From NCBI GenBank assembly GCA_029263945.1, contig JARIDM010000072.1, positions 1 to 23,637 on the forward strand: a DNA stretch of 23,637 nucleotides, written 5' to 3'. This DNA comes from Sporosarcina sp. (GTDB lineage Bacteria > Bacillota > Bacilli > Bacillales_A > Planococcaceae). The notes below the pieces were generated by a model. The model saw only the letters and a list, made by a program, of their open reading frames with translations, searched no databases and was not told where the DNA came from. Made by a program: the position numbers and the translations under genes. Of the stretch, positions 6,213-13,548 are shown one piece after another (positions within the stretch are counted from its first letter, which is position 1; every line of letters starts with the position of its first letter).

Positions 6213-7235
6213 TCAAGACTTTTTCGAAAGTATGCTGGCAATGTCTTTTAAATGCTCCGGCGTGATTTCCATATTATTTTCAAGGGCATACTTGACTGTT
6301 TGTCCTAGCCCAAATGTAATCACACCCGCGACACCTGCACCGATCAGTGAGCCAAATCCAGGGAAAAATTTAACGCCTTGTCTAAAAGCGTTTTGTCCTA
6401 ATCCACCAGCTATCGTGGCGACAACGACTTTCATTGTTTTGTCTTTACTAATTGGCTTATCATACAGCATAGATAGTTTTACGATGAGCCCCACTTGTAA
6501 GGTCGTTAGCGGCACTATGTCTTGTCCTGGTAACGGTAAAGCACCAATTGCACCCGCCGATACAGTAGCACCTGAAATCCATTTATAAGCTGAAGCGGAT
6601 TTCTTTTTTAACCCTTTTGCAAAAAGAATATCTTTCCCTTCTTCTGATAAGAAATCTAAAATGACTCCATTTAACTTATCAATATTTTCTCCCGTTTTAG
6701 CTGAGATTGGGACAACTTTAAAGCGTTCTTCAATTGTCTTTTCAACATAACGTTTTAATTCGTTGATATCATTTTTTTCTAAACCATCTATTTTATTGAG
6801 AATTACAATGACATTTTTATTCTTTTTATGAATATGATTCAAAGTATCTAATTCATGTTTTCCTAATACCACACCTTCAGCATTTAGAAAATATAAAAGG
6901 ACATCTGCTTTATCAAGATCTTTTAACGCTTTTACAGAATTCTTCTTGTTTATATCGTTTAACCCCGGTGTGTCAACAAATACAATATTTTGATGCTCTG
7001 GATGCGTTACTTCGTTAACATTTACAGTTTCTCCTGGCGTGGCATGTGCAGCTAATACATCTTCCCCAACAATTGCATTAATTGTCGATGACTTCCCTGT
7101 ATTTACATTCCCAATTAACGTAATTCGAATGATTTCCTTTAGCTGTTTTCTGCCATTTGCTTCTTCTTTTTCAAAAATCTCATCCACAACGTTGGCAATG
7201 TCCTCTTCAAATTGAACCGCTTCTTTTTCGCTCAT
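6213..7235 (-). CDS. Era-like GTPase with C-terminal DUF697-like membrane domain
   Basis: 340 residues. An acidic N-terminal helix (1-35) leads into a GTPase domain with P-loop GNVNTGKSS (42-50), TPGET (67-71), DTPG (88-91), NKID (147-150) and SAK (178-180). After a basic linker (209-212) the C-terminus (about 214-315) has two Gly-rich hydrophobic segments, SGATVSAGAIGALPLPGQDI and FGSLIGAGVAGVITFGLG, with LPLPGQDIVPLTTLQVGLI between, a pattern of DUF697 (YcjF-like) domains. It is thus probably a membrane-associated GTPase. Start ATG with AAAGGG at 7 nt. It precedes its small paralogue in one transcript. A weak promoter candidate on the minus strand is TTGCTG (7342-7347), 16 nt, TAGATT (7320-7325). 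Physiological role unknown; not Era, Der or EngB themselves, as no KH or second G domain is present. Confidence 0.87.
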   Translation of the reverse strand: MSEKEAVQFEEDIANVVDEIFEKEEANGRKQLKEIIRITLIGNVNTGKSSTINAIVGEDVLAAHATPGETVNVNEVTHPEHQNIVFVDTPGLNDINKKNSVKALKDLDKADVLLYFLNAEGVVLGKHELDTLNHIHKKNKNVIVILNKIDGLEKNDINELKRYVEKTIEERFKVVPISAKTGENIDKLNGVILDFLSEEGKDILFAKGLKKKSASAYKWISGATVSAGAIGALPLPGQDIVPLTTLQVGLIVKLSMLYDKPISKDKTMKVVVATIAGGLGQNAFRQGVKFFPGFGSLIGAGVAGVITFGLGQTVKYALENNMEITPEHLKDIASILSKKS

Positions 7236-7399
7236 AAAACCACCCTTTCCGCATCCCTATTTGGTTACGCATGATTACGTTGTCATAAGTCACTCTCCAT
7301 CAATACCCTTATTCGAAATAATCTACACACTTAAAGACGAGCAGCAAGTACAGTTACAATTCGAGAATCAGTTCGCCTACTTCTTAGAACTTTTAAAAA

Positions 7400-7440
7400 C
7401 ATCAAAAAACACCTCTTAGCATAATCGCTAAGAGGTGTTT
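7400..7440 (-). terminator. terminator of the rplM-rpsI operon
   Basis: On the minus strand a perfect 14-bp stem (7407-7420 with 7427-7440) closes a 6-nt loop and is followed by six T, then GATGTTTTT. It lies 23 bp after the rpsI stop codon and isolates the operon from the GTPase genes. Confidence 0.92.
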
Positions 7441-7463
7441 GAAACTTTGTTCTATAAACAATA

Positions 7464-7856
7464 TTAACGTTTTGAGAATTGTGGTTTACGACGAGCACCA
7501 AGAAGACCTGGTTTTTTACGCTCTTTCATACGTGGGTCACGTGTTAAGAACCCAGCAGATTTTAGTGCTGGACGGAAATCAGGGTCAACGTTTAAAAGTG
7601 CACGTGCAACACCGTGACGGATTGCGCCAGCTTGTCCTGTATAGCCACCACCGTGAACATTTACTAGAATATCGTAGCTTCCTAGTGTTTCTGTAGTGAT
7701 AAGTGGTTGTTTAATAACTTCGCGTAGTGTTGCGAATGGTACGTAGTCTTCTACGTCACGTTTGTTGATGATAATTTTACCATCTCCAGGTACGAGACGT
7801 ACACGAGCTACTGAACTTTTACGACGGCCAGTGCCGAGATATTGTACTTGTGCCAA
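7464..7856 (-). CDS. rpsI: 30S ribosomal protein S9
   Basis: 130 residues, the usual bacterial length. S9 sits in the head of the small subunit, and its C-terminal tail reaches the P-site tRNA. The family start GTGRRKSSVARVRL (8-21), the central GGGYTGQAGAIRHGVARAL and the terminal KKPGLLGARRKPQFSKR with final Lys-Arg are all present. It follows rplM by 20 bp with GGAGG before the start, and is followed by the strong terminator at 7400-7440. The rplM-rpsI pair is transcribed from the promoter upstream of rplM. Confidence 0.98.
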   Translation of the reverse strand: MAQVQYLGTGRRKSSVARVRLVPGDGKIIINKRDVEDYVPFATLREVIKQPLITTETLGSYDILVNVHGGGYTGQAGAIRHGVARALLNVDPDFRPALKSAGFLTRDPRMKERKKPGLLGARRKPQFSKR

Positions 7857-7876
7857 AGCTGTTTTCCTCCTCTAAT

Positions 7877-8314
7877 TTATCCGATAAGCTCATATGCTTC
7901 TGGATTTTGTGCTGCATGCGGATGATCCGGTCCAGCGTATACATTTAATTTTCTGAATGTCTGACTGCCTAAAGGACCGCTTGGAAGCATACCTTTAATT
8001 GCAATTTCAAGCATTTTCGTTGGGTAATTTGTACGCATCTCAAGCGCTGTACGCTCTTTCAAGCTACCTGTGTAACCTGAGTGACGGTAATATTTTTTAT
8101 CTTTCAGTTTGTTACCTGTAAGATGAATTTTTTCAGCATTGATGATGATCACGTGATCACCTGAATCGACATGAGGTGTGAATGTTGGTTTATGTTTTCC
8201 ACGTAAAAGTGAAGCAACCTCAGAAGCTAGACGTCCAAGCGTCTGACCTTCAGCGTCGACAACAAACCATTTACGTTCTACTTCGTGGCTTTTTGCCATG
8301 AATGTTGTGCGCAT
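7877..8314 (-). CDS. rplM: 50S ribosomal protein L13
   Basis: 145 residues, the same length as B. subtilis L13. It is an early-assembling 23S rRNA-binding protein. The conserved segments KWFVVDAEGQTLGRLASEVA, LRGKHKPTFTPHVDSGDHVI and LEIAIKGMLPSGPLG are visible. The start ATG giving MRTT has GGAGG 8 nt upstream and matches the family N-terminus; the ATG at codon 6 has no site of its own. It opens the rplM-rpsI operon. The leader contains nested hairpins that probably correspond to the Firmicutes L13 leader, an autoregulatory target. Confidence 0.98.
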   Translation of the reverse strand: MRTTFMAKSHEVERKWFVVDAEGQTLGRLASEVASLLRGKHKPTFTPHVDSGDHVIIINAEKIHLTGNKLKDKKYYRHSGYTGSLKERTALEMRTNYPTKMLEIAIKGMLPSGPLGSQTFRKLNVYAGPDHPHAAQNPEAYELIG

Positions 8315-8342
8315 AATTGTATCCTCCTAATTTAACTTAAAA

Positions 8343-8416
8343 TTTCCCGTTTTTTATCTATATCCCTAAACACAAATAACCTTCCGGGGCTTATTGTGGG
8401 GTTTTAGAAATACCAG
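8343..8416 (-). promoter_or_regulatory. probable L13 (rplM) mRNA leader structure
   Basis: The minus-strand leader folds as nested arms. CTAAA (8403-8407) pairs with TTTAG (8366-8370), and inside this CACAATAA (8391-8398) pairs with TTATTTGTG (8371-8379) with one bulged T, closing a loop with CC/GG pairing. Rfam has an L13_leader family in Bacillales upstream of rplM, thought to bind L13. I judge it by position and structure, not by a covariance-model hit. Confidence 0.55.
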
Positions 8417-8421
8417 TACCT

Positions 8422-8450
8422 ATCACATACTGAATTTCGTTTTAAGTCAA
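8422..8450 (-). promoter_or_regulatory. sigma-A promoter of rplM-rpsI
   Basis: On the minus strand TTGACT (8445-8450) and TGTGAT (8422-8427) are 17 nt apart, matching five and four of six consensus bases. The predicted start lies about 100 nt before rplM and just in front of the structured leader. Confidence 0.6.
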
Positions 8451-8483
8451 CACTTTTAGAAATATACACGTGGTGAAGTTGTG

Positions 8484-9230
8484 TTAATCTTTATAAGTCA
8501 CATTCAGTAAGTATAAACCATGTGCTGGTGCCGTTTTACCAGCTGCTTGACGGTCTTTTAATGCCAGAATTTTTTTGATGTCTTCTGGTGTATAACGACC
8601 GATTCCAACAGCAAACAACATCCCTGCAATTGTCCTCACCATGTTATACAAAAAGCCGTCGCCTTCAATCGTCATCACAAGTTCCTCCGCATGTTTTTCT
8701 AACGTCAATAAACGGATGGTACGTACACGATTCGTCGTCGCAGTTTTAGAAGAACAGTAACTTGTAAAGTCATGTGTTCCAACTAAATGCATCGCCGCTT
8801 CCTTCATCTTCTCGAGGTCTAGTTTTGACCTTCCAAGGTGAACAGAATAATTACGTTCAAAAGGACTGTGCACTTCCGCGTAAGACCACTTGTAGATATA
8901 GGTCTTACCCGTCGCATGATACCGTGCATGAAAATCCGCATCAACATACATCACTTCCACAATTCGAATGTCTGTGGGCAACAGTACATTAAGCGCCATT
9001 TGCCATCGATCTGGTGGCAATGACAACGGAGTATCGAAATGGATGACTTGTCCCAAAGCATGTACCCCGGCATCCGTCCGCCCACTCGCAACAGAGTGTG
9101 CGCTGTCATCTTTGTGGATTTTCACCAACGCCTTGTCAATTTCCAATTGGACGGTTCGCTGACCTGGTTGTAATTGATAACCTGAAAAGTTTGTCCCGTC
9201 ATAGGCAACGACTGCTTTTACACGGTTCAT
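8484..9230 (-). CDS. truA: tRNA pseudouridine(38-40) synthase TruA
   Basis: 248 residues. TruA converts uridines 38, 39 and 40 in the anticodon arm of many tRNAs to pseudouridine. The nucleophilic Asp53 lies in ASGRTDAGVHA, preceded by AYDGTNFSGYQ, and followed by FHARYHATGKTYIYKW and DGFLYNMVRTIAGML, all family signatures. The start is ATG at 9228-9230 with GGAGG 9 nt upstream; an in-frame TTG at 9237-9239 would abut that GGAGG and is rejected. It lies 13 bp after ecfT in the ecfA1-ecfA2-ecfT-truA row, as in B. subtilis, and the rplM promoter follows without an obvious terminator. Confidence 0.96.
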   Translation of the reverse strand: MNRVKAVVAYDGTNFSGYQLQPGQRTVQLEIDKALVKIHKDDSAHSVASGRTDAGVHALGQVIHFDTPLSLPPDRWQMALNVLLPTDIRIVEVMYVDADFHARYHATGKTYIYKWSYAEVHSPFERNYSVHLGRSKLDLEKMKEAAMHLVGTHDFTSYCSSKTATTNRVRTIRLLTLEKHAEELVMTIEGDGFLYNMVRTIAGMLFAVGIGRYTPEDIKKILALKDRQAAGKTAPAHGLYLLNVTYKD

Positions 9231-9243
9231 CCGCTTCAACCTC

Positions 9244-10041
9244 CTATCCTCTTAAGAAATAAAGCGCGCCGATGAGTAACACGAAAATAACCATCACGAG
9301 TGTGTCTTGCCATTCCCACTTCAACTGACGGTACCTTGTCCTTCCTTCCCCGCCGCGATACCCTCTGACTTCCATCGCAACGGCAAGGTCTTCTGCTCTT
9401 TTAAAAGCACTCACAAAAAGCGGAACGAGGAGTGGAATGACCGCACGAACTCTTTCTTTAATAGACCCTGTGCTAATATCTGATCCGCGCGCAAGTTGCG
9501 CTTTCAAAATTTTATCAGTCTCATCCATTAACGTCGGGATGAAGCGTAAAGAAATAGACATCATCAATGCAAGCTCATGAACGGGTAATTTAAATCGTTT
9601 AAATGGGCCTAACAAGTCTTCCATGCCGTCCGTAATTGAAATAGGGGAAGTTGTCAGCGTTAAGATTGAAGTAATGAGGACAAGGACGAGAAAGCGTACA
9701 GAAATGAAAATCCCCTGACGTAATCCTTCTTCATAAATTTTAATGAACTTCCAATCTAAGAGCAGCGTTCCCTCTTTTGTAAAAAAGATATGCAGTAAAA
9801 AAGTAAAGATGATTAAAAATAAGATAGGCTTTAACCCATTAATGAGAAAGTATAAACGAATGCGAGAGACAAAAATCACAAACAAAGTAAAACCGAATAA
9901 CAATGCATACGTTGCGACGTTATTCGCAAGGAATACCCCAATCACGAAGAGTAACACAAACGACAATTTTGAACGAGGATCCAGTCGATGAACAAAAGAG
10001 TCGCCTGGTATAAACCGACCAAAAATCATTTTTTCTAACAT
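9244..10041 (-). CDS. ecfT: ECF transporter transmembrane component EcfT
   Basis: 265 residues. EcfT is the membrane scaffold linking the two ATPases to interchangeable substrate-binding S components for vitamins and metals. Hydrophobic segments occur near residues 27-58, 65-86, 109-130, 200-212 and 247-263. The two coupling-helix motifs that contact the ATPases are visible: AQLARGSD (181-188, ARG at 184-186) and AMEVRGYRG (222-230, VRG at 225-227, where ARG is common). It overlaps the end of ecfA2 by 7 bp, implying coupled translation. No S component is encoded nearby, consistent with a shared group II module. Confidence 0.95.
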   Translation of the reverse strand: MLEKMIFGRFIPGDSFVHRLDPRSKLSFVLLFVIGVFLANNVATYALLFGFTLFVIFVSRIRLYFLINGLKPILFLIIFTFLLHIFFTKEGTLLLDWKFIKIYEEGLRQGIFISVRFLVLVLITSILTLTTSPISITDGMEDLLGPFKRFKLPVHELALMMSISLRFIPTLMDETDKILKAQLARGSDISTGSIKERVRAVIPLLVPLFVSAFKRAEDLAVAMEVRGYRGGEGRTRYRQLKWEWQDTLVMVIFVLLIGALYFLRG

Positions 10042-10907
10042 GATGGACCACCTTCTTGAACAGCTTTCACAATCATTTCCGCAAGTTGTTCTTCTGTCAG
10101 CGCAAGATCTGGAAGTGTCCGACGAAGTAACCTCTCAATATCTCGTTGAAATTTAATTGCCTGAGGCAAACCAAGTCGGTAGGCACTCAGCTGTTCAGCG
10201 TTGCCAAATACTTCTTTCGGTGTTCCAGACATGACTGATGTGCCTTCACTCATGACAATGACATTATCCGCGTAACGTGCAGCGTCTTCCATACTATGTG
10301 TCACGAGAATGGTTGTGAGCGCTTCTTCTTTATGAAGCATATAAAAGAGCTCCATAATTTCTTTACGGCCCCGTGGGTCGAGTCCTGCTGTTGGTTCATC
10401 CAGAACGAGCACAGAAGGTTTAAACGCCAATACGCCTGCGATAGCGACCCGCCTCATTTGTCCCCCTGATAAATCGAAAGGTGATTTTTCAGCAACATCT
10501 TCTGGAAGGCCTAATAACGTAATGAGTTCAAGCGCACGTTCTCTTGCTTCCGCTTCTGGAACCCCAAAATTCATAGGCCCAAACATAATGTCTTTCAATA
10601 CGGTTTCCTCAAAAAGCTGATGTTCAGGAAACTGAAACACAATCCCGACATGCCTTCTAACGTCTTTTAACCCTTTAGTCTTTGTCCCCGCACTAATCTT
10701 CGTATCCCCAATTTGCATCGAACCTTCAGATGGTTTAAGTAACCCATTTAAATGCATGAGTAACGTGGATTTACCTGAGCCTGTATGCCCGATAATTGCT
10801 GTGTAGGAACCCGAATGAATGGTCGCATCTACATCATGTAAAGCCCTTTTTTCAAACGGCGTATCTTTTGCATATAAATAACCTACTTGTTGAAGTGAGA
10901 TGTCCAT
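10035..10907 (-). CDS. ecfA2: ECF transporter ATP-binding protein EcfA2
   Basis: 290-residue ABC ATPase, the second nucleotide-binding subunit of the shared ECF module. Walker A GHTGSGKST (40-48), Q-loop Gln92, signature LSGGQ (146-150), Walker B VLVLDE with Glu171, and the switch His204 (THS) are intact. FPEHQLFEETV after the Q-loop is typical of EcfA2. It overlaps ecfA1 by 25 bp; the ATG at 10905-10907 has only a weak GGTGAA site, fitting translational coupling from ecfA1. Function with EcfA1 as a heterodimer is known for the family. Confidence 0.95.
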   Translation of the reverse strand: MDISLQQVGYLYAKDTPFEKRALHDVDATIHSGSYTAIIGHTGSGKSTLLMHLNGLLKPSEGSMQIGDTKISAGTKTKGLKDVRRHVGIVFQFPEHQLFEETVLKDIMFGPMNFGVPEAEARERALELITLLGLPEDVAEKSPFDLSGGQMRRVAIAGVLAFKPSVLVLDEPTAGLDPRGRKEIMELFYMLHKEEALTTILVTHSMEDAARYADNVIVMSEGTSVMSGTPKEVFGNAEQLSAYRLGLPQAIKFQRDIERLLRRTLPDLALTEEQLAEMIVKAVQEGGPSC

Positions 10908-11728
10908 AATTCGTTCACCAACTCTTCTTCTGTCATATGAGTACCGTTTAAATCTAACCCTTTGTCACGCATTAACTGTGATAGTTTCATGGCAAATGGT
11001 AAATCGAGTCCAATTGCTTCAAGTTCAGCGCCATGTGCAAAGATTTCTTCTGGTGTTCCAGTCCGCAGCATCTTCCCTTTGTTCATGACGATAATTCGAT
11101 CCGCAAGCAATGCCTCTTCTAAATCATGCGTAATTGAAATGACCGTCAAACCTGTTGACTTTTTTAGTTCATAAACAATGTCAATTACTTCTTCTCTTCC
11201 TTGTGGATCAAGCATCGACGTCGCTTCATCCATAATGAGGAGCTTAGGTCTGAGTGCTAGTGCACCTGCGATGGCAACACGTTGTTTCTGACCGCCAGAC
11301 AAGTGATGTGGTTCATGATCAAGGAATGACCCCATTTTTACAAGTTCCAACGATTCGTGAACAAGTTTCACCATCTCTTCGAAAGGAACCCCATTATTTT
11401 CTAACGCAAAAGCAACATCATCTTGTACTGTTGAACCGACAAATTGATTGTCAGGATTTTGAAAAACAATCCCCATCCGCGAACGAAGATCCCAAATGTT
11501 ATCCGCTGTTACCGTTTCTAAAAACACGTTAACATCGCCTTCATCTGGAAATAACAAACCAATCATTAGCTTAGCAAGCGTGGATTTTCCTGAACCATTA
11601 TGACCCACGATTGCAATCCATTCACCATCATTAACAGTTAGTGATACCCCGTTTACTGCTTTCTGCACAATTTCTTCATCAGTAGGGTACGTATACGAAA
11701 CATGATCTAACGACAAAACTTCCTTCAT
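10883..11728 (-). CDS. ecfA1: ECF transporter ATP-binding protein EcfA1
   Basis: 281-residue ABC ATPase that pairs with EcfA2 to power ECF vitamin and metal uptake. Walker A GHNGSGKST (42-50), Q-loop Gln90 followed by NPDNQFVGSTV (an EcfA1 hallmark), signature LSGGQ (143-147), Walker B LLIMDE with Glu168, and His201 (THD) are all present. The ATG at 11726-11728 lies 8 nt after a perfect GGAGG, which itself lies inside the six extra codons an upstream in-frame TTG would add, so I take the ATG. First gene of ecfA1-ecfA2-ecfT-truA, preceded by a 440-bp spacer with RNA-like structures. Confidence 0.96.
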   Translation of the reverse strand: MKEVLSLDHVSYTYPTDEEIVQKAVNGVSLTVNDGEWIAIVGHNGSGKSTLAKLMIGLLFPDEGDVNVFLETVTADNIWDLRSRMGIVFQNPDNQFVGSTVQDDVAFALENNGVPFEEMVKLVHESLELVKMGSFLDHEPHHLSGGQKQRVAIAGALALRPKLLIMDEATSMLDPQGREEVIDIVYELKKSTGLTVISITHDLEEALLADRIIVMNKGKMLRTGTPEEIFAHGAELEAIGLDLPFAMKLSQLMRDKGLDLNGTHMTEEELVNELWTSHFNK

Positions 11729-11871
11729 CACAATCACCTCCAGCAATTTTTATGTATGTTTATGTAAAATCTCTCTTCTTTTACTTCACCCAGCGAAGTG
11801 CTGAGGGCATGAAGAAAAAAGTATGTATAACAGCGTGCTTAATCTATGTATGGTTGCATTTAATTTTAAAT

Positions 11872-11959
11872 AAAAAAAAGCGCGCACCTCATCCGAAGAA
11901 ATGCGCTCACATCTATGACGAGTACTAGGTGCTCAATCCAGTACTGCGGATGAGGTGCG
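11872..11959 (-). ncRNA. unidentified three-way-junction RNA element ending in a U-tract
   Basis: On the minus strand a perfect 13-bp stem (11947-11959 with 11883-11895) encloses two smaller arms. One is AGTACTGG with CCTAGTACT (11938-11945 with 11921-11929, one bulge), the other is GATGT with GCATT (11909-11913 with 11900-11904, including G-U). The outer stem is followed by CGC and eight U (11872-11879). It could be a leader attenuator for the ecf operon, a terminated small RNA, or a palindromic mobile repeat. Pairing was done by eye. Confidence 0.45.
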
Positions 11960-12092
11960 TAGAGCTAGACCAGGCAGTAAGTAACCCGCTGATCATAACA
12001 CTCAGCTTTAAATTGTCGTATAAATCAGTACAAAGAAAAAAGTTTGTAGATGTTACAGTTAATAACTAAATACTTATTCTTTTCTTTTTTGT

Positions 12093-12131
12093 AAAAAAAA
12101 GGTGTGGTTAGGCGTTTGCCGCACACACCTT
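12093..12131 (-). terminator. terminator at the end of the ribosomal super-operon
   Basis: On the minus strand AAGGTGTG (12124-12131) pairs with CACACCTT (12099-12106), with an inner GGC/GCC pairing, and the U run extends to position 12093. It lies 59 bp after the rplQ stop codon. Confidence 0.85.
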
Positions 12132-12150
12132 GTTAAAACGTATCGTTTAT

Positions 12151-12177
12151 TTCAACAGGAGACGAGCTCCTGCTGAA
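12151..12177 (-). other. hairpin in the rplQ 3' untranslated region
   Basis: TTCAGCAGGAG (12167-12177) pairs with CTCCTGTTGAA (12151-12161) over 11 positions with one G-U, leaving a 5-nt loop. No T run follows, so it is not itself a terminator. Its place directly after rplQ recalls the L17 downstream element described in other Firmicutes, but I cannot confirm membership. Confidence 0.45.
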
Positions 12178-12189
12178 GTAACAATAACA

Positions 12190-12570
12190 TTAGACGAGTT
12201 CGATGATGACAACAGGTGCACCGTCACCGCGACGAGGACCCATTTTCATGATACGTGTATATCCGCCTTGACGCTCTGTGTAACGAGGTGCTACATCATC
12301 AAAAAGCTTTTGAATCGCAAAGATTTCTGTTTCTTCGCCTGCTTCATTAGTAGATGCAACCTTCTCGCGACGGATGAATTGTGCCGCTTGTCGACGTGCA
12401 TGAAGATCTCCACGTTTTCCAAGTGTAATCATTTTCTCAACAACTGAACGAAGCTCTTTTGCACGTGCTTCTGTTGTTTGAATACGCTCATGAACGATAA
12501 GATCTGTAGTCAAGTCGCGAAGCATTGCTTTACGTTGTGAACTTGTACGTCCAAGTTTTCTGTATCCCAT
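12190..12570 (-). CDS. rplQ: 50S ribosomal protein L17
   Basis: 126 residues. L17 lies near the exit of the nascent-peptide tunnel on the large subunit. The N-terminus MGYRKLGRTSSQRKAMLRDLTTDLI and the closing GGYTRIMKMGPRRGDGAPVVIIELV are conserved in bacteria. The middle (about 69-82, KVASTNEAGEETEI) is the variable segment and slightly longer than in B. subtilis. The gene follows rpoA by 33 bp with a GGAGGG-type site before the ATG, and is the last gene of the super-operon. Confidence 0.98.
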   Translation of the reverse strand: MGYRKLGRTSSQRKAMLRDLTTDLIVHERIQTTEARAKELRSVVEKMITLGKRGDLHARRQAAQFIRREKVASTNEAGEETEIFAIQKLFDDVAPRYTERQGGYTRIMKMGPRRGDGAPVVIIELV

Positions 12571-12603
12571 AAAGTTATTCCCTCCTTCAACCTATAAAGT
12601 CAC

Positions 12604-13548
12604 TCAATCTTCCGTTCTTAACTCGAGATTAAGTTCATCTAGTTTCGCTTTCACTTCTTCAAGTGATTTACGGCCTAGATTTCGTACTTTCATCATTTCA
12701 TCTTCAGTTTTACTCGACAATTCCATAACAGTGTTAATGCCCGCACGCTTTAGACAGTTATAAGATCTAACCGAAAGATCAAGTTCTTCAATCGTCATCT
12801 CTAATACTTTCTCAATCTGGTCTTCTTCTTTTTCTACCATGATTTCAGCAGTTTGCGCTTCATCTGTCATATTGACGAATATATTTAAATGCTCAGTGAG
12901 GATTTTTGCGCCAAGCGCGACAGCCTCTTTAGGACCAATGCTACCATTCGTAGAAACATCTAGTGTTAATTTATCGAAGTTTGCCATTTGGCCCACTCGA
13001 GTATTTTCCACTTGGAAGTTTACGCGTGAAACAGGCGTGTAAATCGAGTCAACAGCAATAACACCAATTGCAAGATCATCACGTTTGTTCATTTCAGAAG
13101 GTGCATAACCACGGCCACGTACAGCATACATACGCATACGTAAATGTCCGTTTTTACTGAGTGTTGCAATTTTTTGGTCAGGATTCAGAACTTCAACATC
13201 ACTGTCATGCGTAATATCTGCAGCAGTAATCGTTCCTTCACCTTTTACGTCAATTTCAATTACTTTCTCTTCGTCAGAATAAATCTTAAGTGCAATTTGT
13301 TTTACATTCAAAATAATTGAGGCTACGTCTTCGACGACACCTTCAACTGTTGAGAATTCATGAAGAACCCCATCAATTTGAATAGATGTAACAGCGGCAC
13401 CCGGTAAAGAAGTAAGTAAAATCCTACGTAAGGAATTCCCTAAAGTATTCCCATAACCACGTTCAAGTGGTTCAATGATAAACTTCCCGAATTTGGAATC
13501 TTCGCTGATTTCCACTGTTTCAATCTTCGGTTTCTCAATTTCGATCAT
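12604..13548 (-). CDS. rpoA: DNA-directed RNA polymerase alpha subunit
   Basis: 314 residues, the length of B. subtilis RpoA. The dimerising N-terminal domain (about 1-230) nucleates core polymerase assembly, and the C-terminal domain (about 245-314) binds UP elements and activators. LERGYGNTLGNSLRRILLTSLPGAAVTS and the C-terminal ELDLSVRSYNCLKRAGI and MMKVRNLGRKSLEEV segments are diagnostic. An in-frame start further upstream (13593) would add 15 residues, but GGAGGG precedes the ATG at 13546-13548 by 7 nt and MIEIEKPKIETVEIS is the known family N-terminus. A 136-bp gap with a small hairpin separates it from rpsK. Confidence 0.98.
   Translation of the reverse strand: MIEIEKPKIETVEISEDSKFGKFIIEPLERGYGNTLGNSLRRILLTSLPGAAVTSIQIDGVLHEFSTVEGVVEDVASIILNVKQIALKIYSDEEKVIEIDVKGEGTITAADITHDSDVEVLNPDQKIATLSKNGHLRMRMYAVRGRGYAPSEMNKRDDLAIGVIAVDSIYTPVSRVNFQVENTRVGQMANFDKLTLDVSTNGSIGPKEAVALGAKILTEHLNIFVNMTDEAQTAEIMVEKEEDQIEKVLEMTIEELDLSVRSYNCLKRAGINTVMELSSKTEDEMMKVRNLGRKSLEEVKAKLDELNLELRTED

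Larger units (their letters stand above)
11747..12189. other. 443-bp spacer between rplQ and ecfA1
   Basis: I see no convincing gene here. Reading leftward from rplQ it holds a hairpin (12151-12177), the rplQ terminator (12093-12131), an A/T-rich stretch, a branched inverted-repeat element ending in eight U (11872-11959), a stretch with repeated TGTATG/TATGTA motifs, and an imperfect hairpin (11790-11814) before the ecfA1 ribosome binding site. I could not place a strong promoter for ecfA1. Confidence 0.6.

Noticed and set aside
11883..11959. The branched inverted repeat as an insertion-sequence end or MITE
   Set aside because: No flanking target duplication is visible and only one copy lies in the window; it stays possible but the U-tract favours an RNA element.
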